12,259 nucleotides of DNA from Holophagales bacterium (GCA_031281385.1 JAITFL010000148.1:1-12259); one strand, 5' to 3'. Positions 1-5,368 are shown, counted from the first letter of the stretch. The notes: generated by a model from the letters alone, not told the origin. A program made the numbers and translations.

Positions 1-121
1 GCTGAAGCGGTGGCGAGGGATCGCGACAAGGTACGCCAAGAACACGGCTTCATACTTGGCGGCCGTGCACATCCGTTGCATCATGATGTGGGCCAAAATC
101 TATTGACGACACTATCTAGGG
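1..121 (+). mobile_element. Right end of an IS5-family insertion sequence (partial)
   Basis: The window opens inside the transposase of an insertion sequence, and the element should end shortly after its stop codon at 104-106. In IS5-like elements the terminal inverted repeat lies just beyond the gene, so bases about 105-121 are the likely right terminal repeat. The left end is outside the window, so neither the repeat pairing nor a target duplication can be checked. The exact boundary is inferred. Confidence 0.5.
2..106 (+). CDS. IS5-family DDE transposase, C-terminal 34 residues (partial)
   Basis: Only the last 34 codons are present, in the frame starting at base 2 and ending at TGA 104-106. 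The peptide contains LKRWRGIATRYAKNTASYL and ends MMWAKIY. The pattern R-x-I-A-T-R-Y-x-K followed by a short hydrophobic tail is typical of the end of IS5/IS427-type DDE transposases, where the R and K follow the catalytic glutamate. The catalytic Asp and Glu residues lie upstream of the window, so whether the enzyme is intact cannot be judged. The family call rests on recognition of this C-terminal signature. Confidence 0.75.
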   Translation: MKRWRGIATRYAKNTASYLAAVHIRCIMMWAKIY

Positions 122-341
122 TCTTATTGCGTTTCCCCTATTAATCTGCACAGACTCTCATAGATTACGGCTGCGCTTTCCGTTTCGCTCCCAGCCTTGT
201 GGGGGTGCGGTTAACCCATCGCGGCGAGCGGGTTTGCGCTTTGGCGGCAGCATCAGCGTTCCACCAGGGCGGCTCGCTTCACTCTCGGCGCAGCCTATGC
301 ACTCCGTACCATTCCCTACGGGAAGGGCTATAAACCAAGTT

Positions 342-357
342 GCGTTCAATTGAACGC
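342..357. repeat. 16-base perfect palindrome GCGTTCAATTGAACGC
   Basis: GCGTTCAA is followed directly by its reverse complement TTGAACGC. With no loop it cannot fold as a normal RNA hairpin, so it looks more like a two-fold protein-binding site or the centre of a mobile element remnant. No recognised regulator motif matches. Confidence 0.55.
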
Positions 358-432
358 GATTCGGCATGAGGCGCAGACTTCCAAATCCGCTCACCGCCTT
401 GCAGCGGCTCGCTACTTTCAGTCGCGCATCTC

Positions 433-449
433 AGGGCATTCGCCCTTTT
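433..449 (+). terminator. Possible intrinsic terminator reading rightward
   Basis: AGGGC-ATTC-GCCCT forms a 5-bp stem with a 4-base loop, followed by a T-run (446-449) on the plus strand. This polarity would stop transcription coming from the insertion-sequence side, not the minus-strand AMMECR1 gene that ends at 459. The stem and T-run are short, so the call is weak. Confidence 0.3.
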
Positions 450-458
450 GGAGGTTTT

Positions 459-971
459 TCACCCATGCCTCTCCACTGTAAATCTCTGCAATGATACAGG
501 CTCATTGCGGCCTATTCCGCCTTTGCGGCGGCATATATCTATTTGCTCCTCGATGGATTCCACGCCTTCCAAATCCGGCAACAGCAACCCGCGCCTGCCG
601 TCCTTTGCCGACACGATCACCCCGAATTTTTTGGCATCCAATTCGTCTATGGAGTCTATCGGCTCGGGTTCGCTTAGCACGTCAACTTTTATTTTTAGAT
701 CGCCCAGTTCGCTGGCTGCAATGGGGCTGAACCTGTTGTCGCGGGAACAGGCCCACCTAGCATTTTGGATGATTTCATCCGCCATTGACTTGCAGGTTGG
801 CGAGATTGTCCCGATACAGCCCCTAAGATCGCCAGAGGCTAGGTGGATGGATACAAACACCCCTGCCTTTTTTTGTGGGATGGCGTCCCTGAATGAATCG
901 GGAATATTGTCCTTTGCGCCAAGGACAAAGTGTTCTATCGCCTTTTCTGCAAGCTGAACAATTGGATCCAT
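459..971 (-). CDS. AMMECR1-domain protein (AmmeMemoRadiSam protein A type)
   Basis: This 170-residue protein is almost entirely one AMMECR1 domain. The signature LRGCIG is at residues 49-54, SRDNRFSP at about 76-83, the loop RRGLLLPDLEGV at about 126-137, and the usual ending RFTVERHG closes the protein. The domain is conserved from archaea to humans. In bacteria it often accompanies a Memo-like protein and a radical SAM enzyme, but its biochemical activity is not established. Neither partner is in this window. The start is supported by AGAGGT about 8 bases upstream of the ATG. It lies 52 bases downstream of the yqhD-like gene on the same strand, so the two may be co-transcribed. A cytosolic location is expected, as no signal peptide or membrane segment is seen. 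Confidence 0.9.
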   Translation of the reverse strand: MDPIVQLAEKAIEHFVLGAKDNIPDSFRDAIPQKKAGVFVSIHLASGDLRGCIGTISPTCKSMADEIIQNARWACSRDNRFSPIAASELGDLKIKVDVLSEPEPIDSIDELDAKKFGVIVSAKDGRRGLLLPDLEGVESIEEQIDICRRKGGIGRNEPVSLQRFTVERHG

Positions 972-989
972 CTGGAACCTCTTTTTGTA

Positions 990-1020
990 ATTGACAATCG
1001 CTGTGGGCTTCGCTCACGCC
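990..1020. repeat. Composite repeat, copy 1: ATTGACAAT word plus GCTTCGCTC hairpin
   Basis: ATTGACAAT (990-998) is followed 8 bases later by GCTTCGCTC (1007-1015) inside a hairpin of GTGGGC (1003-1008), loop TTC and GCTCAC (1012-1017), with one G-T pair. The same two words occur in the same order and orientation in the ruvX/murB spacer (2868-2900). The repeat fills most of the 52-base gap between the yqhD-like gene and the AMMECR1 gene. There is no T-run on the minus strand, so it is not an evident terminator for the reductase gene. Confidence 0.5.
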
Positions 1021-1023
1021 AAG

Positions 1024-2178
1024 TTAACGCGCAGCCCGCATTATCTCTTTGATTTTTCCTTCATCGAGTGTCTTTGATTCGCCCATTGGCAACATCCCTC
1101 TGGCTTGGAACCGCACTATCATTTCGTCCGAGCAGTCTGCGGTGATGCCCAATTCTGCCAAGTGCGTGGGCAGGCCCAAGTGTTCAAAAAACGCCCTAGT
1201 GCTTACAATCGCACGTTCTATTGCTTCTTCCTCGTTGCCGTCGTGTATGTCCCACACGCGTCTGGCGTATTGGAGCAGCTTTTGCCTTTTTGAATCCCGC
1301 ATAGCCCAAAGCAGGTTGGGCAGTACCACGGCAAGTGTCTGCGCATGGTCTAGGCCAAAAAAAGCTGTCAGTTCGTGGCCTATCCAGTGTGTGGCCCAAT
1401 CCTGTGGAACGCCGCACCCAATGAGTCCATTGAGCCCCATCGTAGCGGCCCACATCAGGTTTGCCCTGGAATCGTAGTCGGTCGGGTTTGCCAGGGTTTT
1501 GGGGCCCTCTTCCAGCAGTGCGCGAAGTATTCCTTCCGAAAACCTGTCTTGTATTGCAGCGCTGGCGGGAAACGTCAGGTACTGTTCCGCAACGTGGACG
1601 AATGTGTCAACTATTCCATTGGCCACTTGCTTTGGCGGCAGAGTGTACGTAAATTCTGGGTCTAGCACAGAAAACTTGGGATACACAGACGGGTGCCTGA
1701 ACGACAGTTTTTCCTTTGTCGCTCTGCGTGTTATGACAGCTCCGCAGTTCATCTCCGAGCCAGTGGCGGGTAGCGTCAGTACGCAGCCGAAAGGCACGGC
1801 GCTGGCCGGCTTTGCCTTGCCTCTTACGATGTCCCAAGGGTCTCCTTCGAATGGGATTGCTGCTGCGATGAGCTTGGTTCCGTCGGCCACCGACCCCCCG
1901 CCAACCGCAAGCAGAAAGTCTATCTTTTCTTCTTGGCCCATTTCCACGGCCTTCATCAGTGTTTCGAAGGATGGGTTTGGCTCGATGCCCCAAAATTCCA
2001 CATGATTGTGTTCCTTTAGGGCGTTGATAACTTGGTCGTACACTCCATTTTTGCGGATGCTACCCCCGCCGCAGGTGATCAGTATTTTTGCACTTTTAGG
2101 TATTTCATTTGCTATCAGCGGTGTCTGCCCGCGCCCGAAAATTATTTTTACAGGGTTGTGAAAAATGAAATTGTCCAT
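1024..2178 (-). CDS. yqhD: YqhD-type NADPH-dependent aldehyde reductase / alcohol dehydrogenase
   Basis: This is a 384-residue group III (iron-family) alcohol dehydrogenase that closely resembles Escherichia coli YqhD along its whole length. Shared stretches include LITCGGGSIRKNGVYDQV, GGGSVADGTK and LTLPATGSE. Nucleotide-binding GGGS motifs are at residues 37-40 and 93-96. The four expected metal ligands are visible: Asp191 and His195 in IVDTFVH, His264 in DWATH and His278 in GLDHAQTL. YqhD reduces short-chain and peroxidation-derived aldehydes with NADPH in the cytosol. I chose the ATG at 2176-2178 over an upstream in-frame start at 2205 because GGAAGGA lies 7 bases before it and the protein then begins like YqhD (MDNFIFHNP). 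The AMMECR1 gene follows on the same strand. Confidence 0.95.
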   Translation of the reverse strand: MDNFIFHNPVKIIFGRGQTPLIANEIPKSAKILITCGGGSIRKNGVYDQVINALKEHNHVEFWGIEPNPSFETLMKAVEMGQEEKIDFLLAVGGGSVADGTKLIAAAIPFEGDPWDIVRGKAKPASAVPFGCVLTLPATGSEMNCGAVITRRATKEKLSFRHPSVYPKFSVLDPEFTYTLPPKQVANGIVDTFVHVAEQYLTFPASAAIQDRFSEGILRALLEEGPKTLANPTDYDSRANLMWAATMGLNGLIGCGVPQDWATHWIGHELTAFFGLDHAQTLAVVLPNLLWAMRDSKRQKLLQYARRVWDIHDGNEEEAIERAIVSTRAFFEHLGLPTHLAELGITADCSDEMIVRFQARGMLPMGESKTLDEGKIKEIMRAAR

Positions 2179-2210
2179 TTTGCGTCCTTCCCAAAAAACC
2201 GTCAAATCCA

Positions 2211-2231
2211 GTCAATCATTCATCATTCAAG
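2211..2231. repeat. Three imperfect 7-base tandem units upstream of yqhD
   Basis: GTCAATC, ATTCATC and ATTCAAG lie head to tail. They are short and imperfect. They resemble in period the clearer 7-base arrays at 2844-2878 and 6517-6551. They sit about 32 bases upstream of the yqhD start. Confidence 0.35.
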
Positions 2232-2257
2232 CATCCCGCAAGCAGACCTCTTTGGAA

Positions 2258-2386
2258 CTAGTAAAACACAATTGTTGCCCCCCTCTTCTCTATCAATGCT
2301 TTGTTTAGTGCATCCAGCGTATTCATTATATCCATGCGGCCTGAAAAAAAACCAGATTCTCGCTTATTATTTTGACAATCCCCCAT
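2258..2386 (-). CDS. Small unrecognised open frame after ruvX (42 codons)
   Basis: The frame runs from an ATG 5 bases past the ruvX stop and ends at TAG 2258-2260. It encodes 42 residues, including MNTLDALNKALIEKRG and ending ATIVFY. The second half looks like an amphipathic helix followed by a hydrophobic strand, but I recognise no family. It contains an 8-base T run and a 6-base G run (coding strand), which are prone to slippage, so it could be a frameshifted remnant. No strong ribosome-binding site precedes the ATG, and translation would depend on coupling to ruvX. It may not be a gene. Confidence 0.25.
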   Translation of the reverse strand: MGDCQNNKRESGFFSGRMDIMNTLDALNKALIEKRGATIVFY

Positions 2387-2391
2387 GATTC

Positions 2392-2832
2392 TTAACTTTC
2401 GGCCTTTGGTTTCTGATTTCTTCTATTCTCCAAGTGTTCCTGCAATAGCACTGCGGCGGCGGCGGCATCGAGTTTAGTGCTTTGGCCCTTTTTTGCTTTT
2501 GGTCTTGCGCTCCCCTGCGCCAGCAGTCTTTTGGCTTCGGAGCTGGACAAATGTTCGTTGAGAAACTCTATAGGCAAATTTGACATTTTGGCCAAATCCA
2601 GCCCAAATTTTTTTGCAAGCTCCGCCGTGGCCGATTCATTGCCGTCTTGGTGCAGTGGCAGGCCAACCAAGATCGCCCGTGCGTTTTCAGTGGCGGCCAG
2701 CCTGCAAAGATTTTCCAGCGTGGCGTGTCCTTCCATTGGCCAAGTGGCAAAGGGAGTGGAAATGATCTCCATTTCATCGCAAAACGCAATGCCTATTTTT
2801 TTAGTGCCGTGGTCAATCGCCATCCAACGCAT
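2392..2832 (-). CDS. ruvX: RuvX/YqgF family putative pre-16S rRNA nuclease
   Basis: This 146-residue protein has the length and RNase H-like layout of YqgF/RuvX. AIDHGTKKIGIA at residues 5-16 carries the first catalytic Asp (Asp7). VGLPLHQDG at about 56-64 matches the family VGLP motif. NEHLSSSEA at 92-100 holds the acidic residue of the usual DERLS/T motif (Asn-Glu here instead of Asp-Glu). LDAAAAAVLLQ at 121-131 supplies the final Asp122. Family members trim the 5' end of 16S rRNA and were earlier predicted to be Holliday junction resolvases. The ATG at 2830-2832 gives the canonical N-terminus. The gene is divergent from murB across a repeat-rich spacer. Confidence 0.93.
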   Translation of the reverse strand: MRWMAIDHGTKKIGIAFCDEMEIISTPFATWPMEGHATLENLCRLAATENARAILVGLPLHQDGNESATAELAKKFGLDLAKMSNLPIEFLNEHLSSSEAKRLLAQGSARPKAKKGQSTKLDAAAAAVLLQEHLENRRNQKPKAES

Positions 2833-2843
2833 AATGCAAGTTT

Positions 2844-2878
2844 ACAATTGACAATTGATGATTGACAATTGACAATTG
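2844..2878. repeat. Five tandem 7-base units (ACAATTG array)
   Basis: The units are ACAATTG, ACAATTG, ATGATTG, ACAATTG and ACAATTG with no spacers, 35 bases in all. They fill the gap between the ruvX start and the murB open frame and contain overlapping TTGACAATTG words that mimic -35 boxes. The last copies overlap the outermost possible murB start codons. The array joins the GC-rich hairpin at 2884-2900. Confidence 0.85.
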
Positions 2879-2900
2879 TGGTGGCGCGCTTCGCTCGCGC
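2868..2900. repeat. Composite repeat, copy 2: ATTGACAAT word plus GCTTCGCTC hairpin
   Basis: ATTGACAAT (2868-2876) is followed 11 bases later by GCTTCGCTC (2888-2896) within GCGCG-CTTCGCT-CGCGC (2884-2900), a 5-bp stem with a 7-base loop. Order and orientation match copy 1 at 990-1020. This copy is in frame with, and open through, the 5' part of the murB reading frame. Confidence 0.5.
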
Positions 2901-3804
2901 TGGTTCAATCCAAGTGCCGAATTTGACTGGACTTCCCGACCCCCTTTTTTCGATCCCGCACAAGCGGGATGTTCCTTTTTCCCAATTGACGACACTTGGG
3001 TTGGGTGGGATATGCAGGTGGCTTTTTGAACCCAGCGCAGAAGAAGAAGCCGCGCTATTCGTAAGGACATGCAACAAAAATGATGTACCTTTTCGTGTGC
3101 TGGGCGGGGGCTCCAATTTACTTGTACTGTCCGACATTGCCACCCCAGTGCTGCGACTGGCGCTGCCTAAAACTTTGTTCACCACAAGCGGCGGGGCGTT
3201 TGCCAGTGCAAGCTGCGGCCACGCAGCCTTGGCGCACAATGTTGCCGATTTGGGCCTTTCGGGGATAGAGTGGGCCGGCGGCATCCCTGGCAGCTTTGGG
3301 GGTGCCATCCGCATGAACGCCGGGGCGCATGGCGGCGAGTGGGGGCAAGCATTGGAGAAGGTGCGCTTTGTGTCCCCCGTTGGCGAAATCGTAGAAAAAG
3401 AGGTTGGGCCGGGGGATTTTTCTTATCGCTCCAGTTTCCTCGCAAATGGCGGCGTCGCGCTGGGTGCATGGTTCGCGCTGGACAAAGGCGAAGCGGCGCA
3501 GATAAAAGCCAAGATGGATTCGTTTCTCGAGGCTAGGCGCAAGACCCAGCCATCAGGGCGCAGCGCTGGTAGCATCTTCAAGAACCCGCCAGGGCAGAGC
3601 GCGGGTAAGCTCATCGAAAGTGTGGGCCTAAAGGGCACGCGCATAGGGAATGCCCAAGTTAGCCCAAAGCACGCCAATTTTATTGTCAACTTGGGCGATG
3701 CGGCACCAAGCGACTACTGGGAGCTGATCCAATTGGCGAAATCGAAGGCGCTTGAAGCCCACGGCATTGACCTAGAGCTAGAAATAGAAGTGTGGAAGAA
3801 ATAA
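2869..3804 (+). CDS. murB: UDP-N-acetylenolpyruvoylglucosamine reductase (MurB)
   Basis: MurB uses NADPH and FAD to reduce UDP-GlcNAc-enolpyruvate to UDP-MurNAc in cytosolic peptidoglycan precursor synthesis. Counting from 2869, the FAD-binding motifs are GGGSNLL at 79-85 and GIPGSFGGAIRMNAGAHG at 138-155. YRSS at 186-189, the catalytic-serine loop SAGSIFKNP at 232-240, HANFIVN at 268-274 and the C-terminal Glu (about 305) in LELEIEV are also present. The conserved fold starts at about residue 33 (RDVPFSQLTTLGLGG). The start is unresolved. There is no in-frame ATG, 2869 is the outermost TTG after an in-frame TGA, and GTG 2878, 2881 and 2914 or TTG 2923 and 2986 are alternatives with no clear ribosome-binding site. 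The first 11 or so codons lie in repeat DNA. ftsQ follows after 42 bases. Confidence 0.93.
   Translation: MTIVVARFARAGSIQVPNLTGLPDPLFSIPHKRDVPFSQLTTLGLGGICRWLFEPSAEEEAALFVRTCNKNDVPFRVLGGGSNLLVLSDIATPVLRLALPKTLFTTSGGAFASASCGHAALAHNVADLGLSGIEWAGGIPGSFGGAIRMNAGAHGGEWGQALEKVRFVSPVGEIVEKEVGPGDFSYRSSFLANGGVALGAWFALDKGEAAQIKAKMDSFLEARRKTQPSGRSAGSIFKNPPGQSAGKLIESVGLKGTRIGNAQVSPKHANFIVNLGDAAPSDYWELIQLAKSKALEAHGIDLELEIEVWKK
2953..2970. repeat. Perfect hairpin ATCCCGC-ACAA-GCGGGAT inside the murB 5' region
   Basis: A 7-bp perfect stem with a 4-base loop is read in frame as Ile-Pro-His-Lys-Arg-Asp of the murB frame. It is followed by GTTCCTTTTT, which gives it a terminator-like look on the plus strand. 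If murB starts further downstream (for example TTG 2986), this would be an untranslated leader hairpin. If murB starts upstream, it is a palindrome inserted in coding sequence. Confidence 0.6.
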
Positions 3805-3825
3805 CCGCTAAACAAAATGAGAATA

Positions 3826-3835
3826 ATTAGCTAAT
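3826..3835. promoter_or_regulatory. Short palindrome and AT-rich stretch before ftsQ
   Basis: The 42-base murB/ftsQ gap holds the 10-base palindrome ATTAGCTAAT followed by an AT-rich CTATATAT just ahead of the ftsQ ATG. It could be a promoter -10 region or an operator. The gap has no clear ribosome-binding site. Support is sequence composition only. Confidence 0.2.
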
Positions 3836-3846
3836 CTATATATCCC

Positions 3847-4626
3847 ATGCCACCCTTTCTCAAAAAGCCCCCCCGAAAACCGTGGATGCCAATGGCGCGG
3901 TTTTTCGCCGTTTTGCTGCTGGTCGCCGCGGCGGCCTGGGGTGCGCTGGAGCTGGGGCAGCGCTACTTGGGGATTCAGAGGCTGGTGATCGAGCAGATAC
4001 ACATCTCCGGGTGCCACGGCCACCGCTTGCTAGAGGCCCAAAAAATAGCCGAGGACTTGTGCAGGGACAAGCCCCTGTTCTTTTTTGACGCTGACCAGCT
4101 TCAAGAAAAACTGGAATCGCTGCTGTGGGTGAGCGCGGTGCTGATTAGGCGAGAACCGCCTGACAGGTTGAGCATCGTCATCGAAGAAAGGCAGCCGCTC
4201 TTTTTGCTCGCAACAAAAAACGGCGTACTGCTGATGTCGGACGATGGTGTCATCATGGACAGGGCGAACCAAGATAACCTAGTGCCCATGCCGGCCATCG
4301 TTGACCAAGCCAGCCTAGAAGAAAAAATCTTGGTCGAGCTCATCTTGGTGGCCAGGGAGCTAAAGGAGCAGCAGCCCGATTTTTACGCTAGGCTGACAGA
4401 GATGCGCTGGACTGACAGAGGCGATGGATGGACGTCAAAGGGGCCCACTGTTTTCATGGAAGGGCTTGCCGCTCCAATTTACCTGCCAAAGGAAGACCCG
4501 GCAAAAAATATCCCCAACTTCCAGGCCCTATTTTTGGAACAGTTTATCAACGACCCCGGTCTCAGCGGCATCAGCTACTTTGACCTAAGATGGGACGGCC
4601 GCATCCCAGTTGGAACCAGGAGATAG
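3847..4626 (+). CDS. ftsQ: Cell division protein FtsQ/DivIB
   Basis: FtsQ is a bitopic inner-membrane protein that links early and late divisome components. This 259-residue protein has a basic cytoplasmic tail (residues 1-15), one membrane helix at about 17-36, and a periplasmic POTRA domain at about 43-118. The POTRA shows the family pattern: IEQIHISGCHGH, then LFFFDADQLQEKLESLLWV, then RREPPDRLSIVIEERQPLFLL. The C-terminal FtsQ domain ends with YFDLRWDGRIPV, matching the usual DLR-x-x-x-x-V strand. An internal ATG at residue 14 or 16 could also serve as start, since no good ribosome-binding site is seen for the first. It follows murB as in a dcw cluster, but ftsA and ftsZ do not follow. 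The next gene is on the opposite strand. Confidence 0.9.
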   Translation: MPPFLKKPPRKPWMPMARFFAVLLLVAAAAWGALELGQRYLGIQRLVIEQIHISGCHGHRLLEAQKIAEDLCRDKPLFFFDADQLQEKLESLLWVSAVLIRREPPDRLSIVIEERQPLFLLATKNGVLLMSDDGVIMDRANQDNLVPMPAIVDQASLEEKILVELILVARELKEQQPDFYARLTEMRWTDRGDGWTSKGPTVFMEGLAAPIYLPKEDPAKNIPNFQALFLEQFINDPGLSGISYFDLRWDGRIPVGTRR

Positions 4627-4637
4627 AATTGGCGACC

Positions 4638-4660
4638 AAAAATTGCGTCCGTCTTGGACG
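4638..4660 (-). terminator. Possible intrinsic terminator for the minus-strand small membrane gene
   Basis: Read on the minus strand, CGTCC-AAGAC-GGACG (4660-4646) is followed by CAATTTTT. The stem is perfect but only 5 bp. It lies 128 bases beyond the stop of the zinc-ribbon membrane gene and 12 bases after the ftsQ stop on the other strand. The rest of the 162-base gap between ftsQ and that gene contains nothing I can identify. Confidence 0.35.
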
Positions 4661-4788
4661 AATGAGAGCGAACCTTACATCGTAAGACATTGCAACTGTT
4701 GTGAGCCATTTGTCTTGCTTGCCATCCTTGGATTATTTGTAATTCAAGCCTGTTCCCGCGGTTCCAAGTCAACTGTACAATTCCCAAA

Positions 4789-5088
4789 TTAGTTGATCTG
4801 AGACGAACAATTCCCAGAATTTTTTACAACAATTTTGGAATGAAAAATCCAGTAATACATGGTTGCCAAAATGGACAACGAGCCAATAATGATCCTAAGT
4901 GACACTGGCACCAAAAAAATAGGAAATACTATTGGCTGCATTGCAACGACAGCTATTAGAAAAACTATAGTCCAAGAACACGATAGACTAGCATTGCAAT
5001 TTGTGCAGTGGTAGTGAAGCAAGGGGCCAGTGCAAAATTTCTTGCTAAAGGGTATGACCTTTTGCTTGCAACTCGGACATTCGTACAT
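4789..5088 (-). CDS. Small zinc-ribbon membrane protein (CxxC-x20-CxxC type)
   Basis: This 99-residue protein has an N-terminal zinc-ribbon-like motif: Cys4 and Cys7 in CPSC, Cys28 and Cys31 in CTNC, with exactly 20 residues between the pairs. Two hydrophobic segments follow at about 38-58 and 64-86, separated by a short turn, and then a hydrophilic tail. This matches small bacterial CxxC-20-CxxC membrane proteins of unknown function. The start at 5088 is well supported by GGAGGT 3 bases upstream of the ATG; a longer in-frame extension to 5229 is much less likely. G+C is lower than in neighbouring genes, which may hint at acquisition. It lies downstream of the lpxB operon on the same strand but more than 270 bases away, so it probably has its own promoter. 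Confidence 0.7.
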   Translation of the reverse strand: MYECPSCKQKVIPFSKKFCTGPLLHYHCTNCNASLSCSWTIVFLIAVVAMQPIVFPIFLVPVSLRIIIGSLSILATMYYWIFHSKIVVKNSGNCSSQIN

Positions 5089-5107
5089 ATTACCTCCCAC
5101 GATGTGT

Positions 5108-5368
5108 TTAAACAGATGACAGAAAACCACAATGGTTTGTAGGTGGAGACCCTGCGCAACGATTTTCGTTCTGGGGTAGCAGCAAAACAACGTTTCCATT
5201 TGCGCTTGACATGGAAGCGGGCACTTCAAAGGTCGCGTCAGAGTTCGTTACGACGCAACTTAGAATCTCCGATGCAATTGCCAAACAGGATTCTTTGCCC
5301 ACTTTAGACCCCACGGAAAAGATAATAGCACAAACCGATGCGGCGGGGGAGTGCGGAGCGGGATTCAC
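5108..5368 (-). CDS. Unrecognised 86-codon frame overlapping the lpxB stop
   Basis: A GTG at 5366-5368 overlaps the lpxB TGA as GTGA, an arrangement typical of translational coupling, and opens an 86-residue frame ending at TAA 5108-5110. The product is rich in Ser, Cys and Asn (six cysteines), has no recognised domain and has no signal peptide of convincing form. Such composition is common in antisense shadows of a coding strand, and the plus strand here is also open and more coding-like. The two frames are unlikely both to be genes. Confidence 0.22.
   Translation of the reverse strand: MNPAPHSPAASVCAIIFSVGSKVGKESCLAIASEILSCVVTNSDATFEVPASMSSANGNVVLLLPQNENRCAGSPPTNHCGFLSSV
5112..5364 (+). 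pseudogene. Coding-like plus-strand stretch of unknown identity, possibly a gene remnant
   Basis: After an in-frame TAA at 5109-5111 the plus strand stays open into the end of lpxB (to 5447). The peptide reads DDRKPQWFVGGDPAQRFSFW, then later MEAGTSKVASEF and IAKQDSLPTLDPTEKIIAQ. Its composition is normal for a soluble protein, and about 56 of 87 first codon positions are purines, as expected for coding DNA. The only ATG in frame is at 5211, well inside the stretch, and the frame runs into the antiparallel lpxB gene. It may therefore be a piece of a gene that lost both ends. I do not recognise the family. Confidence 0.22.

Larger units (their letters stand above)
122..458. other. Gene-free spacer with several inverted repeats
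   Basis: These 337 bases between the insertion sequence and the AMMECR1 gene hold no convincing protein. They contain clustered inverted repeats: TAATCT/AGATTA (142-147 with 162-167), GGCTG/CAGCC (169-173 with 192-196), TTCCC/GGGAA (312-316 with 320-324), a 16-base perfect palindrome at 342-357, and AGGGC/GCCCT (433-437 with 442-446). I compared it by eye with tmRNA, RNase P RNA, SRP RNA and tRNA hallmarks and recognised none. It could be a structured RNA, the remains of another mobile element, or simply a GC-rich spacer. Confidence 0.4.

Noticed and set aside
102..113. 12-base word ATTGACGACACT shared with 2985-2996
   Set aside because: Several 12-base matches are expected by chance in 12 kb, and the second copy lies in conserved murB coding sequence, so it is not a second insertion-sequence end.
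158..394. Minus-strand open frame of 78 codons in the first spacer
   Set aside because: It starts with GTG, is rich in Arg, Gly and Pro, has no recognised domain, and overlaps the inverted repeats; it looks like a chance frame in GC-rich DNA.
448..957. Long plus-strand frame opposite the AMMECR1 gene
   Set aside because: It is Ser-rich and lies antisense to a protein with clear family motifs, so it is a shadow frame.
2898..2917. tRNA T-arm-like sequence GGTTCAATCC
   Set aside because: The flanking stem does not pair and no acceptor, D or anticodon arms are found around it.
4575..4792. Short frames on both strands after ftsQ
   Set aside because: They overlap the end of ftsQ, lack good starts and have no recognisable content.
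5089..5229. Longer N-terminus for the zinc-ribbon membrane protein
   Set aside because: GGAGGT lies directly before the ATG at 5088, and the extra 47 residues add nothing family-like.
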